Assembly: GCF_016862795.1 (NCBI RefSeq)
Contig: NZ_BONQ01000038.1
Coordinates: 1 to 64,000, forward strand
Reading direction: 5' to 3'
Length of the DNA stretch: 64,000 nucleotides
DNA from: Dactylosporangium siamense
GTDB taxonomy: Bacteria; Actinomycetota; Actinomycetes; Mycobacteriales; Micromonosporaceae
Both the position numbers and the translations under genes were made by a program. Below, piece by piece: positions 19,362 through 28,641 of the stretch. Below the pieces are notes generated by a model. That model was given only the letters and a program-made list of their open reading frames with translations, had not been told where the DNA came from and ran no database searches. The number at the start of each line of letters is the position of its first letter. Position 1 is the stretch's first letter.

Positions 19362-20042
19362 ATGACAGCGTGGCAGCTCGCCTGCATCGACATGGCGGGG
19401 ACGACGGTGCGGGACGACGGCCTGGTCGAGCAGGCCTTCACGGTCGCCTTCGCGGGCGAGGGCGTGGCGCCCGGCACCCCGCAGCACGACCGGATGCTCG
19501 CCGTCGTGCGCAAGACGATGGGACAGAGCCGCATCGAGGTCTTCCGGCTGCTGCTCGACGGCGATGAGCGCCGCGCCCAGGCCGCCAACGACACCTTCGA
19601 GGAGGCGTACGGCCTGCTCGTCGACGAGGGCGCGGTGCTGCCCATCCCGGGCGCCCTGGAGGCGATCAAGACGCTGCGGACCGCCGGCATCAAGGTGGCC
19701 CTGACGACCGGGTTCGCCCGCGCCACCCAGGAGGCGATCATGGACGCCCTCGGCTGGTGGGGCCAGGTCGACCTGGTCCTCTCCCCCGCCGACGCCGGCC
19801 GTGGCCGCCCCTTCCCGGACTTCATGCTGGTCGCCGCGCTGAAACTCGGCGTCGAGGACGTGCGCCGCATGGTCGTCGTCGGTGACACGCCGCTGGACCT
19901 GATCGCCGGCCAGCGCGCCGGGGCCGGCCTCCTCGTCGGCGTCCTCACCGGCGCGGGCGACCGCCAGGCCCTCCAGGCGTCGGGCGCCCACGAGGTGATC
20001 GGCTCGATCGGCTCGCTCCCCCGCCTCCTGGGCCTGGAGTAG
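19362..20042 (+). CDS. phosphonatase-like HAD-family hydrolase
   Basis: A 226-residue HAD hydrolase from ATG 19362. Motif I is CIDMAGTTV: the second position after the nucleophile Asp is Ala instead of Asp, as in phosphonoacetaldehyde hydrolase (DWAGTT). Motif IV is VVVGDTPLDL. The cap segment reads RKTMGQSRIEVFRLL, with Arg where PhnX has its Schiff-base Lys, so it belongs with phosphonatase-like proteins of unknown substrate and not PhnX itself. No phosphonate genes are nearby. Followed by a decayed spacer. Confidence 0.85.
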   Translation: MTAWQLACIDMAGTTVRDDGLVEQAFTVAFAGEGVAPGTPQHDRMLAVVRKTMGQSRIEVFRLLLDGDERRAQAANDTFEEAYGLLVDEGAVLPIPGALEAIKTLRTAGIKVALTTGFARATQEAIMDALGWWGQVDLVLSPADAGRGRPFPDFMLVAALKLGVEDVRRMVVVGDTPLDLIAGQRAGAGLLVGVLTGAGDRQALQASGAHEVIGSIGSLPRLLGLE

Positions 20043-20096
20043 CCACCCCCTGCCGCCGTTGCGTCCGCCGCGTCGACGACCAAGCGACCGCCCGGT

Positions 20097-20150
20097 GCCT
20101 TCGATCCAGCCGGCGCCTTCGATCCAGCCGGCGCCTTCGATCAAGCGGCC
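20097..20150. repeat. 18-bp tandem repeat, three units
   Basis: Units GCCTTCGATCCAGCCGGC at 20097-20114 and 20115-20132 are identical; the third, 20133-20150, has diverged. They sit 55 bases past the HAD stop in a spacer that otherwise looks non-coding. Confidence 0.8.
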
Positions 20151-20160
20151 TAGATCGTGA

Positions 20161-20182
20161 GGGCCGGGTGCGAACCCGGCCC
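20161..20182. terminator. GCGA-tetraloop hairpin, probable bidirectional terminator
   Basis: A perfect 9-bp stem, GGGCCGGGT / ACCCGGCCC, closes on the loop GCGA (a GNRA-type loop). It lies between the convergent HAD and TPP-enzyme genes. No U-tract follows, which is usual for terminators in this GC range. Confidence 0.6.
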
Positions 20183-20421
20183 GCGCCCTGATGCGGGTGA
20201 TGTGTTCGACGTGCTTGGCGCCGGCGACGGTGTGACGCCACCGGACCACGCCCTCGACGGCACTGGGACCGTGCGGGATCGGACGGAGCGAGCCACGCAT
20301 GGACAGCGTGCGATCGTCCTGCGGGTGGATCGCCCGCTGTCCATTTCCCGAAGCGCACCAACCTGGCATTGACCAACGCGCGTGCGGTCCGGTGGCGTCG
20401 GGGAGCGGCGGCACGCGGGGT

Positions 20422-20490
20422 CAGGAGCGCATGGTCGCCGGGGTGGTGGCGCACGACCTGCTCAACCCGCTGACCACCATCGACGGCTGG
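20422..20490 (+). pseudogene. remnant of a sensor histidine kinase (HisKA H-box)
   Basis: The plus strand encodes MVAGVVAHDLLNPLTTIDGW at 20431-20490, which reads as the phosphoacceptor H-box of a HisKA domain (AHDLxNPLTTI). It is cut off 21 bases before the stop codon of the convergent TPP-enzyme gene. No catalytic ATPase domain follows and nothing kinase-like is readable upstream in one frame. The rest of 20183-20421 holds no feature I can name. I infer a deletion that fused the start of an old kinase gene to this junction. Confidence 0.5.
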
Positions 20491-20510
20491 CGGTGCCGAC
20501 GCGGGTGCGG

Positions 20511-22133
20511 CTACGCCAGGTTCGACGAGCGCGGGTAGGCGTCCTCGGGGTCGGTGAGCACGTTGACCAGGTAGGGCACGCCCGAGGCGAACGCCCGGTC
20601 GAACGCGCCCGCGAGGTCGCCCGGCTTCTCGACCGTCTCGCCGGCGCCGCCGAGTGCCTTGACGACGTCGTCGTAGCGCAGGCCCGGCTGGAGGTCGGCG
20701 GCGACGTCGTAGCCGTAGATGTTGCGCATCGGGTGCTTCTCCAGGCCCCAGATGCCGTTGTTGCCGACCACGATCACGACCGGCAGCTGCTGGCGGACCA
20801 GCGACTCGACGTCCATCAGCGAGAAGCCGGCGGCGCCGTCGCCCATCAGGACGCAGATCTGGCGGTCCGGATACGTCACCCGCGCGCCCATCGCATAGCC
20901 CATGCCGGTGCCGAGGCAGCCATACGGGCCCGGGTCCAGCCACGTCCCGGGCTGCGACGGCTCGAGGTACTTGCCGGCATAGGAGACGAAGTCGCCACCG
21001 TCGCCGATGGTGACGGCGTCCTCGGCGAGGACCTTGCGCAGCTCGCCATAGACACGGCTCGGCTTGATCGGGTCGGTGTCGGCCTCCAGGGCCTGCTGCT
21101 CCCGGGCCCGGCCGGCGTCCTCCGCGGCCCGCAGCGCCTCGATCCACTCCTCGTGGTCGGCGACGAGGCCGGTGTACGACGCGAACGCCGCCAGGATCGC
21201 CCGCAGGTCACCCGACGGCGCGGCGGCCGGTGTGACGTGCCCGGCCCGCTGCGACGGGGCGTCGGTGACGTGCACGACCTGGGCGCCGCCGAAGTCGCCG
21301 AAGCCGAGCCGGAAGTCCAGCGGGGTGCCGACGACGGCGATCACGTCCGCGCCGCCGAACGCCGCCTTGCGGGCCCGGGAGAACGCGAGCGCGTGCGACG
21401 GCGGCAGCGTGCCGCGGCCCATGCCGTTGGCGAACACCGGCACCCGCAGCGCCTCGGCCGCCTCCCGCAGCGCGGCGGTGGCGTGCCCGGCCCACACGTC
21501 GGAGCCGGCGACGATCACGGGCCGCTGGGCGGCGGCGAGCAGCCGGACCGCCCGCGCGACCTCGTCCGGGTCCGCCTCCTCGTGCGGCACTGCCGGCGCC
21601 GGTGCCGCGTCGACGCCGTCGGCCTGCGAGAACACCACTTCCAGCGGCAGGTCGACGAAGACCGGGCCGCGGTGCGGGGTGAGCGCGGCGAGGGCCGCCG
21701 CCTGCATCCTGGAATACACCTCGTCGGTGGCGAAGATGGTCTCCGCGTGCTTGGTGACCGCGCGGACGATCGGCAGGTGGTCCATCTCCTGCAGGCTGCC
21801 CGAGCCCCAGCGGAACTGCGGCGCCCGCCCGCCGATCACGACCACCGGAGCGCCGTTGAACGAGGCGCTGGTCAGGCCGGACACGCCGTTGGTGACGCCG
21901 GGGCCGGCGGTCAGGACAGCCAGTCCGGGACGGCGCTGCAGCTTGGCGACGGCCTCCGCGGCGAAGACCGCGGACTGCTCGTGCCGCACGTCGACGATCC
22001 GCACGCCGTTCTTGTGGGCGGCGTCATACAGCGGGAAGACATGGGCCCCGGAGAGCGTGAACAGCTCCTCGACCCCGAACCCCCGCAGCGCCGCGAGCGC
22101 CAGGTCCCCGCCGTGCCCGTCGATCTGCGTCAT
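20511..22133 (-). CDS. thiamine pyrophosphate-dependent enzyme, acetolactate synthase-like
   Basis: A 540-residue enzyme of the POX/ALS family. The N-terminal TPP domain has the activating glutamate in VDVRHEQSAVFAAEA and the TAGPGVTNGVSGL loop. A central domain follows (about 190-330). The C-terminal TPP domain has GDGAAGFSLMDVESLVRQQL ending in VVGNN, the GDG-NN cofactor motif. Acetolactate synthases, oxalyl-CoA decarboxylases and 2-hydroxyacyl-CoA lyases share this layout. The lack of an adjacent regulatory ilvN-like subunit argues against biosynthetic ALS. The exact substrate cannot be read from the sequence. Confidence 0.82.
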   Translation of the reverse strand: MTQIDGHGGDLALAALRGFGVEELFTLSGAHVFPLYDAAHKNGVRIVDVRHEQSAVFAAEAVAKLQRRPGLAVLTAGPGVTNGVSGLTSASFNGAPVVVIGGRAPQFRWGSGSLQEMDHLPIVRAVTKHAETIFATDEVYSRMQAAALAALTPHRGPVFVDLPLEVVFSQADGVDAAPAPAVPHEEADPDEVARAVRLLAAAQRPVIVAGSDVWAGHATAALREAAEALRVPVFANGMGRGTLPPSHALAFSRARKAAFGGADVIAVVGTPLDFRLGFGDFGGAQVVHVTDAPSQRAGHVTPAAAPSGDLRAILAAFASYTGLVADHEEWIEALRAAEDAGRAREQQALEADTDPIKPSRVYGELRKVLAEDAVTIGDGGDFVSYAGKYLEPSQPGTWLDPGPYGCLGTGMGYAMGARVTYPDRQICVLMGDGAAGFSLMDVESLVRQQLPVVIVVGNNGIWGLEKHPMRNIYGYDVAADLQPGLRYDDVVKALGGAGETVEKPGDLAGAFDRAFASGVPYLVNVLTDPEDAYPRSSNLA

Positions 22134-22198
22134 GCACCCTCCTCGATCAGCTCCGACCGACGCGAATGTTACTCACTTTCACCCACTCGCGGCGCCTT

Positions 22199-24430
22199 TC
22201 ACCGCGGTTTCGAGTCGAACCACGTGCTGGGCGCCGGAGGCCAATGATCGGCGGTGAGATAGAAGGAGACATATCCGGCGGCGACCGGGGTCGCGATCAG
22301 CAGCACGAGCACCAGCAGGGTGAGCATCACGCGGGCGAACGGCCCCCGCCGCCTGGTCCCGCCACCCGGCCGCCGCTCGTCGCCCCGCTGCGTGGGACGG
22401 CCCTGCCCGGGACCACCCTGCGCGGGCTGCTGATACGTGGGGCGCTGCTGGGCGCCGCCCTGGCGGACCGGGCTGCCGAACTCGTCATAGCGGGTCGCCG
22501 GCTCCACGGGCGGCGCCGGGCTGACCGGCACCCCACCGCTCGACCTGAAGATCTGCCCGGCCGCCCGGTTCGGCGGCGCGGAGACCGGCGGCCCCCCGTA
22601 GTTCGCCGGCGGACCCGACATCGGCTGGTTGTAGTTGGCCGGCGGCCCGGACATCGGCTGGTTGTAGTTCGGCGGCGCCGACGACGGCTGGCTGTAGTTC
22701 GCCGGCGGGGCCGACGAAGGCTGGTTGTAGTTCGGCGGCGCCGACGACGGCTGGTTGAAGTTCGCCGGCGGCACCGACACCGGCGGGCCGTAGTTCACCG
22801 GCTGACCGGTGGCCGGCACGCCATAGCCACCCTGCTGGCTCGTCGCCTGGCTCCCGGCGTAGTTCCCCGGCGGCGCCGACGCCGGATAGGCCGGATATCC
22901 ACCGCCGACAGGAGGCGACGAGACCGGCGGCGCCGACATCGGCACCCCCGACATCGGCGCGGCACTCGCGGCCGACTCCGTGGCGAACGTCCCCGCCTCC
23001 GGCCACAACGGCGCGTCCGCCCCGCCCTGCCCCGCCCCGGGCTGCTGCCCCACCCCAGGCCGCCCGACCCCAGGCTGTTGCCCCACGACAGGCTGCGCCG
23101 CTCCGCCCTGCTGCCCCACTCCGCCCTGTTGCCCCACGACAGGCTGCTGCGCCACTCCGCCCTGCTGTCCCACGACAGGCTGCTGCGCCATTCCGCCCTG
23201 CTGCGCCGCGGCGGGCTGCTGCGCCGCGCCGAACTGCCCGGCACCGGGCTGCGGGCCGCCCGACGTCGGCGCCGGTGGCTGCCAGTCGAAGCCCGGCACC
23301 CGCGGGATCACCCCCGTCGCCGGCCCGGGAGCAGGAGCCGCCGTCGCCGGGATCTCCGTCGACCCGGTCAGCATGCTGCCCTCGGCGACCACCAGCTCGG
23401 GCTGCTCGATCACCACCGGGGCGGTGCCCAGCGCACGGTGCAGCAGCGTGCCGACCAGCGGCATCCGGCTGGACCCGCCGACCAGGAACACGCCGGCGAT
23501 GCTGCCCTCGCTCAGCTGCGCCCACCGCATGACGCCCTGCGTGACGCGGACCGTCTGCTCCAGCAGCGGCCGCGCGAGCCGCTCCAGCTCGTCGCGGGTG
23601 AGGTGCACGTCGATGTTGAGCAGCGGCACCGTCAGGTCCGACGCCGGCTGGCGGGACAGGCGCTCCTTGGCCACCCGGGCGTCGTCGAACAGCAGCCGCC
23701 GGGCCCGCCGGTCCTCGATCGTCTGCGGGCTCATCAGCCGCTGCCACTCCTGCGGTGCCTGCGGCTCGCAGATCGCGCCGATGTGCGCCACGATCGCGTT
23801 GTCGAGGTCGACGCCGCCGATGTCGTCGCGGCCGTCGACGGCCAGGACCTCGAAACCGTCCCTGGTGCGGGCGACCACGCTGGCGTCGAAGGTGCCGGCA
23901 CCGAAGTCGTGGACCACCACGACGGAGCCGACCGGCACGTCCTTGCCCAGCACCTGGGTGAAGTAGGCGGCGGCCGCGACGGGCTCCGGCACCAGCCGGA
24001 CCCGGCCCAGGCCGGCGGCGGCCGCGGCGTCGGCGACGGAGAGCCGCCGGGTCGCGCCCCACGACGCCGGGAACGTCACGGTCACCTCGGACGCCACGTC
24101 GCCGACGGTGCGGGTCCACTCGTCGCGGACCCGCCGCAGGACGGTGGCGACCAGGTCGTTGACCGGGATCTCCCGGTCGCCGAGCAGGACCGTGCCGTCG
24201 TCGATGCGGCGCTTCGGGTTGGGCTCGAAGCGGGCCGGCTCCAGCCGGGCGCTGTGCACGGCGTCCCGGCCGACGATGACGGTGCCGCCGGGCTCGGCAT
24301 AGACGGCGGATGGCAGCAGCGGAGAGCCGTCGAACAGCAGCGCGCGGGACCGTCCGTCCGGCCACCGCACCACGGCGACGGTGTTGGAGGTGCCGAAGTC
24401 GACACCGAGCCGAATCCCTGGCGTTGGCAT
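22199..24430 (-). CDS. membrane-anchored Hsp70-family ATPase with repeat-rich linker
   Basis: A 743-residue protein. Residues 1-375 are an Hsp70/actin-fold ATPase: phosphate-1 LGVDFGTSNTVAVVRW, phosphate-2 VVVHDFGAGTFDASVV (GAGT instead of GGGT) and adenosine loop GVFLVGGSSRMPLV. There is no substrate-binding domain. Instead come 330 residues of Gln/Gly/Pro/Ala repeats (GQQGGVAQQPVV type, then PPANYNQPSSA type), an Arg-rich segment, one transmembrane helix near the C-terminus (about 706-728) and a short tail. The ATPase would thus sit in the cytoplasm tethered to the membrane by a long flexible linker. It is 33 bases behind a paralogue. Function unknown. Confidence 0.87.
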   Translation of the reverse strand: MPTPGIRLGVDFGTSNTVAVVRWPDGRSRALLFDGSPLLPSAVYAEPGGTVIVGRDAVHSARLEPARFEPNPKRRIDDGTVLLGDREIPVNDLVATVLRRVRDEWTRTVGDVASEVTVTFPASWGATRRLSVADAAAAAGLGRVRLVPEPVAAAAYFTQVLGKDVPVGSVVVVHDFGAGTFDASVVARTRDGFEVLAVDGRDDIGGVDLDNAIVAHIGAICEPQAPQEWQRLMSPQTIEDRRARRLLFDDARVAKERLSRQPASDLTVPLLNIDVHLTRDELERLARPLLEQTVRVTQGVMRWAQLSEGSIAGVFLVGGSSRMPLVGTLLHRALGTAPVVIEQPELVVAEGSMLTGSTEIPATAAPAPGPATGVIPRVPGFDWQPPAPTSGGPQPGAGQFGAAQQPAAAQQGGMAQQPVVGQQGGVAQQPVVGQQGGVGQQGGAAQPVVGQQPGVGRPGVGQQPGAGQGGADAPLWPEAGTFATESAASAAPMSGVPMSAPPVSSPPVGGGYPAYPASAPPGNYAGSQATSQQGGYGVPATGQPVNYGPPVSVPPANFNQPSSAPPNYNQPSSAPPANYSQPSSAPPNYNQPMSGPPANYNQPMSGPPANYGGPPVSAPPNRAAGQIFRSSGGVPVSPAPPVEPATRYDEFGSPVRQGGAQQRPTYQQPAQGGPGQGRPTQRGDERRPGGGTRRRGPFARVMLTLLVLVLLIATPVAAGYVSFYLTADHWPPAPSTWFDSKPR
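22598..22800 (-). repeat. in-frame tandem repeat of 30-33 bp (Asn-Tyr-Asn-Gln-Pro type)
   Basis: Alternating 33-bp and 30-bp units encode PPANYNQPMSG and PPNYNQPSSA variants within the Hsp70-like gene at 22199-24430. About seven units are readable and they differ mainly at third positions, which implies selection for the peptide. Confidence 0.8.
23080..23225 (-). repeat. in-frame Gln-rich repeat (GQQGGVAQQPVV type)
   Basis: Units of 12 residues, GQQGGVAQQPVV and shortened versions, occur about four times in the linker of the same Hsp70-like protein. The DNA shows the repeated motif CTGCTGCCCCAC or CTGTTGCCCCAC. Confidence 0.75.
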
Positions 24431-24463
24431 GCCCCGAAGTCTAGGCGCCGGGTACGACCATTC

Positions 24464-26440
24464 TCACGCCTCGACGCCTCCGGTCGCGTTGCCGACTGAC
24501 GGGGACGCCGGCGGCCGGCCCAGCGGCCGGACCCAGGCCCGCGCGCTGGGCAGCAGGAGCAGCAGCGCGGCCCCGAGGTAGACCACCGTGACCGCGAACC
24601 AGGCCGGCTGCCCCGAGTCCGAGACGGCGAACACCCCACCGGCGGCGAGGAGTCCGCACAGCGCCATCGGATACCACAGGTGGCCGTTGCTGCCCCGCCG
24701 CAGCCGCCGGGCGCCGTGCGTGAACAGCACCGTGAGCGCGATGGCGGCGATCGTGACGTAGAGCCCGATATTCCAGTTCGCGTCCGACATCCGCAGTTCG
24801 GACTGCGGCAGCTTGGAGACCACGAGCACCACCGCGGCGATGGCGGCGTAGATGGCGGAGAGCACGCCGAACAGTTTCAGGAAGCCCGCCGGCCAGCGGA
24901 TCGCACCGGGCGCGAACCGGCGCATCGGCGGCGGCACGGGTGGCATGACGTATTGCGGCACGTAGACGACCGCCGGGGGAGGCGGCTGGTAGAAGACCGG
25001 CCGTGGTGGCGGATACGCCCTCGGCGGTGGCTGCATCGGTGGCGGCATCCGGCGAACCGGCGGCGCGGGGCTGAACGGCACCGGGCTGACCGGCACCGCC
25101 CCCGGCGACACCGGCGCCTGCCCACCGGAAACCGGCGCGATCCCACCGGAAACAGGTGTAATTCCACCGGAAACAGGCGCGACCCCGCCCGAAACAGGTG
25201 CGATCCCATCGGCGAGCGAAACCGGCGAACCCGGCTCCGCGGACACCGGAATCACGGCGCTCCCGGCGGTGACCGGCCAGCCACCACTCACCGCCACACC
25301 AGCGGGTGGGACGCCGGGCCGTGCGCTGCCCCGTACACCACCCGGAGGCTGACGGGACGCGGGCACGACCGCGCCCGACGGTTTGTCGACCCGTGCGCCG
25401 ACGAGCACGCTGCCCTCGGCGACCACCATCTCCGGCTGCTCGATCGTCACCGGCGCCTTGCCGAACGCGCGGTGCAACTCGGTCGCGACGAGCGGGATCT
25501 GGCTCGCCCCGCCGACCAGGAAGATCCCGGCGACCTGCTCGGCCGTGACCCGCGACAACCGGACCGTCTCGGTCAGCACCCGCACGGAGCGCTCCACCAG
25601 CGGGCGGGCCGCCGCGTCGAACTCCTCCCGGGTGAGCTGCACGTCGACGTCCAGCAGCGGGACCAGGACGGTGACGGCGGAGGTGCGGGAGAGCCGCTCC
25701 TTGGCCTCGCGGACCTCGTCCCGCAGCGCCCGGGCGGCGCGCGCCTCCTCGACCGTCGAGGGGGCGATCAGCCGCTGCCAGCGCTCCGGCGGCAGGGTCC
25801 GGCCGATCATCGCCAGGACGACCTCGTCGAAGTCGAGGCCGCCGAGATCGTCCCGGCCGTCGACGGCGAGGACCTCGAAACCCTCCCTGGTGCGGGCCAC
25901 GACGCTGCCGTCGAACGTGCCGGCGCCCAGGTCGTACACCACCACGGCGGAGCCGACCGGCACCAGGTGGCGCAGCACCCGCACGAAGTAGGTCGCGGCC
26001 GCCACCGGCTCCGGCACCAGGGTCGCGTCGGGGAGCTCGGCCGCCCGCACCGCCGCCGCGAGGGCCTTGCGCCGGGTCGAGGCCCAGTTGGCCGGGTGGG
26101 TGACGGTGATCGTGGCGGGTGGTCCGCCGGCGGTCCGGACGAACTCGGCGCGCACCCGCTGGAAGACGGCGACGAGCAGGTCGTGGACCGGCACCTCCTG
26201 ATCGCCGAGGAACACCTGCCCGTCGTCGATGCGGCGCTTCGGGTTGGGCTCGAAGCTGGCCGGCGCGCGGCGGGCGCTGTGCACGGCGTCGCGGCCGACG
26301 ACGACCTCGCCGCCCTCGAAGAACGTCGCGGACGGCAGCAGCGGCGTGCCGTCGAAGAGCAGGGGGCGGGCCCGGCCGTCGGGCCACCGCGCCACGGCGA
26401 CGGTGTGCGACGTGCCGAAGTCCACGCCCAGGGCCACCAT
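24464..26440 (-). CDS. membrane-anchored Hsp70-family ATPase with four C-terminal helices
   Basis: A 658-residue paralogue of the following gene. The ATPase part (1-370) has LGVDFGTSHTVAVARW, VVVYDLGAGTFDGSVV and GIFLVGGASQIPLV. In place of a substrate-binding domain there is a linker with PVSGGIAPVSGG-like repeats and a proline-rich segment (about 380-510), then four predicted membrane helices (roughly 520-640). ATG 26440 is chosen because it places the phosphate-1 motif at the N-terminus; the upstream extension lacks homology. The two ATPases share the EPNPKRRIDDG segment, so they arose by duplication, while their membrane parts are unrelated. They could work as a heteromer on one membrane site. 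Confidence 0.86.
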   Translation of the reverse strand: MVALGVDFGTSHTVAVARWPDGRARPLLFDGTPLLPSATFFEGGEVVVGRDAVHSARRAPASFEPNPKRRIDDGQVFLGDQEVPVHDLLVAVFQRVRAEFVRTAGGPPATITVTHPANWASTRRKALAAAVRAAELPDATLVPEPVAAATYFVRVLRHLVPVGSAVVVYDLGAGTFDGSVVARTREGFEVLAVDGRDDLGGLDFDEVVLAMIGRTLPPERWQRLIAPSTVEEARAARALRDEVREAKERLSRTSAVTVLVPLLDVDVQLTREEFDAAARPLVERSVRVLTETVRLSRVTAEQVAGIFLVGGASQIPLVATELHRAFGKAPVTIEQPEMVVAEGSVLVGARVDKPSGAVVPASRQPPGGVRGSARPGVPPAGVAVSGGWPVTAGSAVIPVSAEPGSPVSLADGIAPVSGGVAPVSGGITPVSGGIAPVSGGQAPVSPGAVPVSPVPFSPAPPVRRMPPPMQPPPRAYPPPRPVFYQPPPPAVVYVPQYVMPPVPPPMRRFAPGAIRWPAGFLKLFGVLSAIYAAIAAVVLVVSKLPQSELRMSDANWNIGLYVTIAAIALTVLFTHGARRLRRGSNGHLWYPMALCGLLAAGGVFAVSDSGQPAWFAVTVVYLGAALLLLLPSARAWVRPLGRPPASPSVGNATGGVEA

Positions 26441-26457
26441 GCCCGGAATCCTAAGGG

Positions 26458-26928
26458 TTAGGCGGACTGCTCGACCGCCCGCTGTAAGGCTCGGTAGATC
26501 TGCCCGAACTTCGGCGAGTCGGTGGTCGAGTAGATCATCGAGTCGCCGGAACGGGTCCGGACCCAGATCTCGTGCACGCCCTTGCCGTGGTCGTGCGCCC
26601 GGTCGAGCAGGTCGAGCAGGCCTTCGACGCTGAACGCGACGATCCCGCCGATCACGATGATGCCGAGGATCCCGCCGGCGACGTACATCGTGGAGTCCGG
26701 CCCGTCGAAGTCGATCCGCCGCGCGGCCATGCCCGCCGCGATGAGCAACCCGATGATCAGCAGGATCGCGCCGCCGCGGGTGGCGAGCATGTAGACGCCG
26801 CGCACCAGCCGGCCGGATCGACTGTGCCAGATGTAGCTGAGGGTCTCCAGCGGATACCACGTGTCATCGACGCGCACACCGTCGGAGCTGATGTGCACCA
26901 CGTGGTCGCGGTAGTACGTGGTTGCCAT
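26458..26928 (-). CDS. DUF6232-family membrane protein
   Basis: A 156-residue protein with an N-terminal soluble beta-rich stretch (TTYYRDHVVHISSDGVRVDD, then TWYPLETLSYIW), two membrane helices (about 48-66 and 82-105) and a cytoplasmic C-terminus (GVHEIWVRTRSGDSMIYST). This matches what I know as DUF6232. It heads the operon of the two Hsp70-like genes, 17 bases before the first, so it probably belongs to the same complex. No function is established. Confidence 0.78.
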   Translation of the reverse strand: MATTYYRDHVVHISSDGVRVDDTWYPLETLSYIWHSRSGRLVRGVYMLATRGGAILLIIGLLIAAGMAARRIDFDGPDSTMYVAGGILGIIVIGGIVAFSVEGLLDLLDRAHDHGKGVHEIWVRTRSGDSMIYSTTDSPKFGQIYRALQRAVEQSA

Positions 26929-26990
26929 GGCATCTCAGACGGTACGCCGGAATACGCTGCGGGCAACGACAACGACGTTGAGGAGACACT

Positions 26991-27764
26991 GTGGGCGACA
27001 GCAGGCTGGTCCGGCTGGAGATCGAAGACGGTATCGGCACGATCCGGCTGGACCGTCCGCCGGTCAACGCGCTGAACATCCAGATCCAGGAGGAGCTGCG
27101 CGAGGCGGCCGCCGCCGCGACGGCGGACCCTGATGTGCGGGTCGTCATCCTGTACGGGGGAGACAAGGTCTTCGCGGCCGGCGCCGACATCAAGGAGATG
27201 GCCGGCATGGGCTACTCCCAGATGGCCGCCAGGGCCACCGCGCTCACCGGCGCGTTCGACGCCGTGGCCCGCATCCCGAAGCCGGTCGTCGCGGCGATCA
27301 ACGGGTACGCGCTCGGCGGCGGCTGCGAGCTCGCACTGACCGCCGACTGGCGCGTCGCGGCCGAGGACGCGACCCTGGGCCAGCCGGAGATCACTCTCGG
27401 CATCATCCCCGGCGCGGGCGGCACGCAGCGGCTGGCGCGGCTCGTCGGGCCGGCCCGGGCCAAGGATCTGATCATGTCCGGACGGTTCGTCAAGGCCCCC
27501 GAGGCGCTGTCGATCGGCCTGGTCGACAAGGTTGTCCCGCCGTCGGAGGTGTACGCGGCCGCGAAGGCTCTCGTCGAGCCGTACGTGCATGGCCCGGCAC
27601 ACGCGCTGCGCGCCGCGAAGCTCGCCGTCGACGGCGGCCTCGACATGGACCTCGCCTCCGGCCTGGCGTGGGAGAGCCAGCTGTTCGCGGCACTGTTCGC
27701 CACGGAGGACAAGACCGAGGGCATGGCCGCGTTCGTGGAGAAGCGCAAGCCGAACTTCAGTTGA
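26991..27764 (+). CDS. enoyl-CoA hydratase/isomerase
   Basis: A 257-residue crotonase-family enzyme that hydrates trans-2-enoyl-CoA to 3-hydroxyacyl-CoA. Oxyanion-hole segments AAGADIKEM and [13 protein letters not shown] are complete. The catalytic acids lie in [20 protein letters not shown]; the first Glu sits in GGCELAL and the second in GQPEITLG. The GTG start is supported by GAGGAG six bases upstream. Downstream acyl-CoA genes and etfBA in the window fit a role in short-chain acyl-CoA breakdown. Confidence 0.93.
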   Translation: MGDSRLVRLEIEDGIGTIRLDRPPVNALNIQIQEELREAAAAATADPDVRVVILYGGDKVFAAGADIKEMAGMGYSQMAARATALTGAFDAVARIPKPVVAAINGYALGGGCELALTADWRVAAEDATLGQPEITLGIIPGAGGTQRLARLVGPARAKDLIMSGRFVKAPEALSIGLVDKVVPPSEVYAAAKALVEPYVHGPAHALRAAKLAVDGGLDMDLASGLAWESQLFAALFATEDKTEGMAAFVEKRKPNFS

Positions 27765-27779
27765 CGCTTTGGAGGGTCG

Positions 27780-28562
<783 letters not shown>

Positions 28563-28641
28563 GGCCCAATCCAACCACGTCCCTGCGCTGGCACGGGCCC
28601 GGCCCCCCATTCCATGGACAAAAGCCGTATCGTGCGCGGGG

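Noticed and set aside
20155-20190. GGGTTCGCACCCGG on the minus strand resembles a tRNA T-arm
   Set aside because: The conserved A58 is C, and no anticodon arm, D arm or acceptor stem can be folded around it; it is the GCGA hairpin already listed.
20150-20414. Possible small minus-strand gene reading RWRHTVAGAKHVEHITRIRA
   Set aside because: The frame continues far beyond with no plausible start or stop near it and codon positions show no bias; it is probably the complement of decayed DNA.
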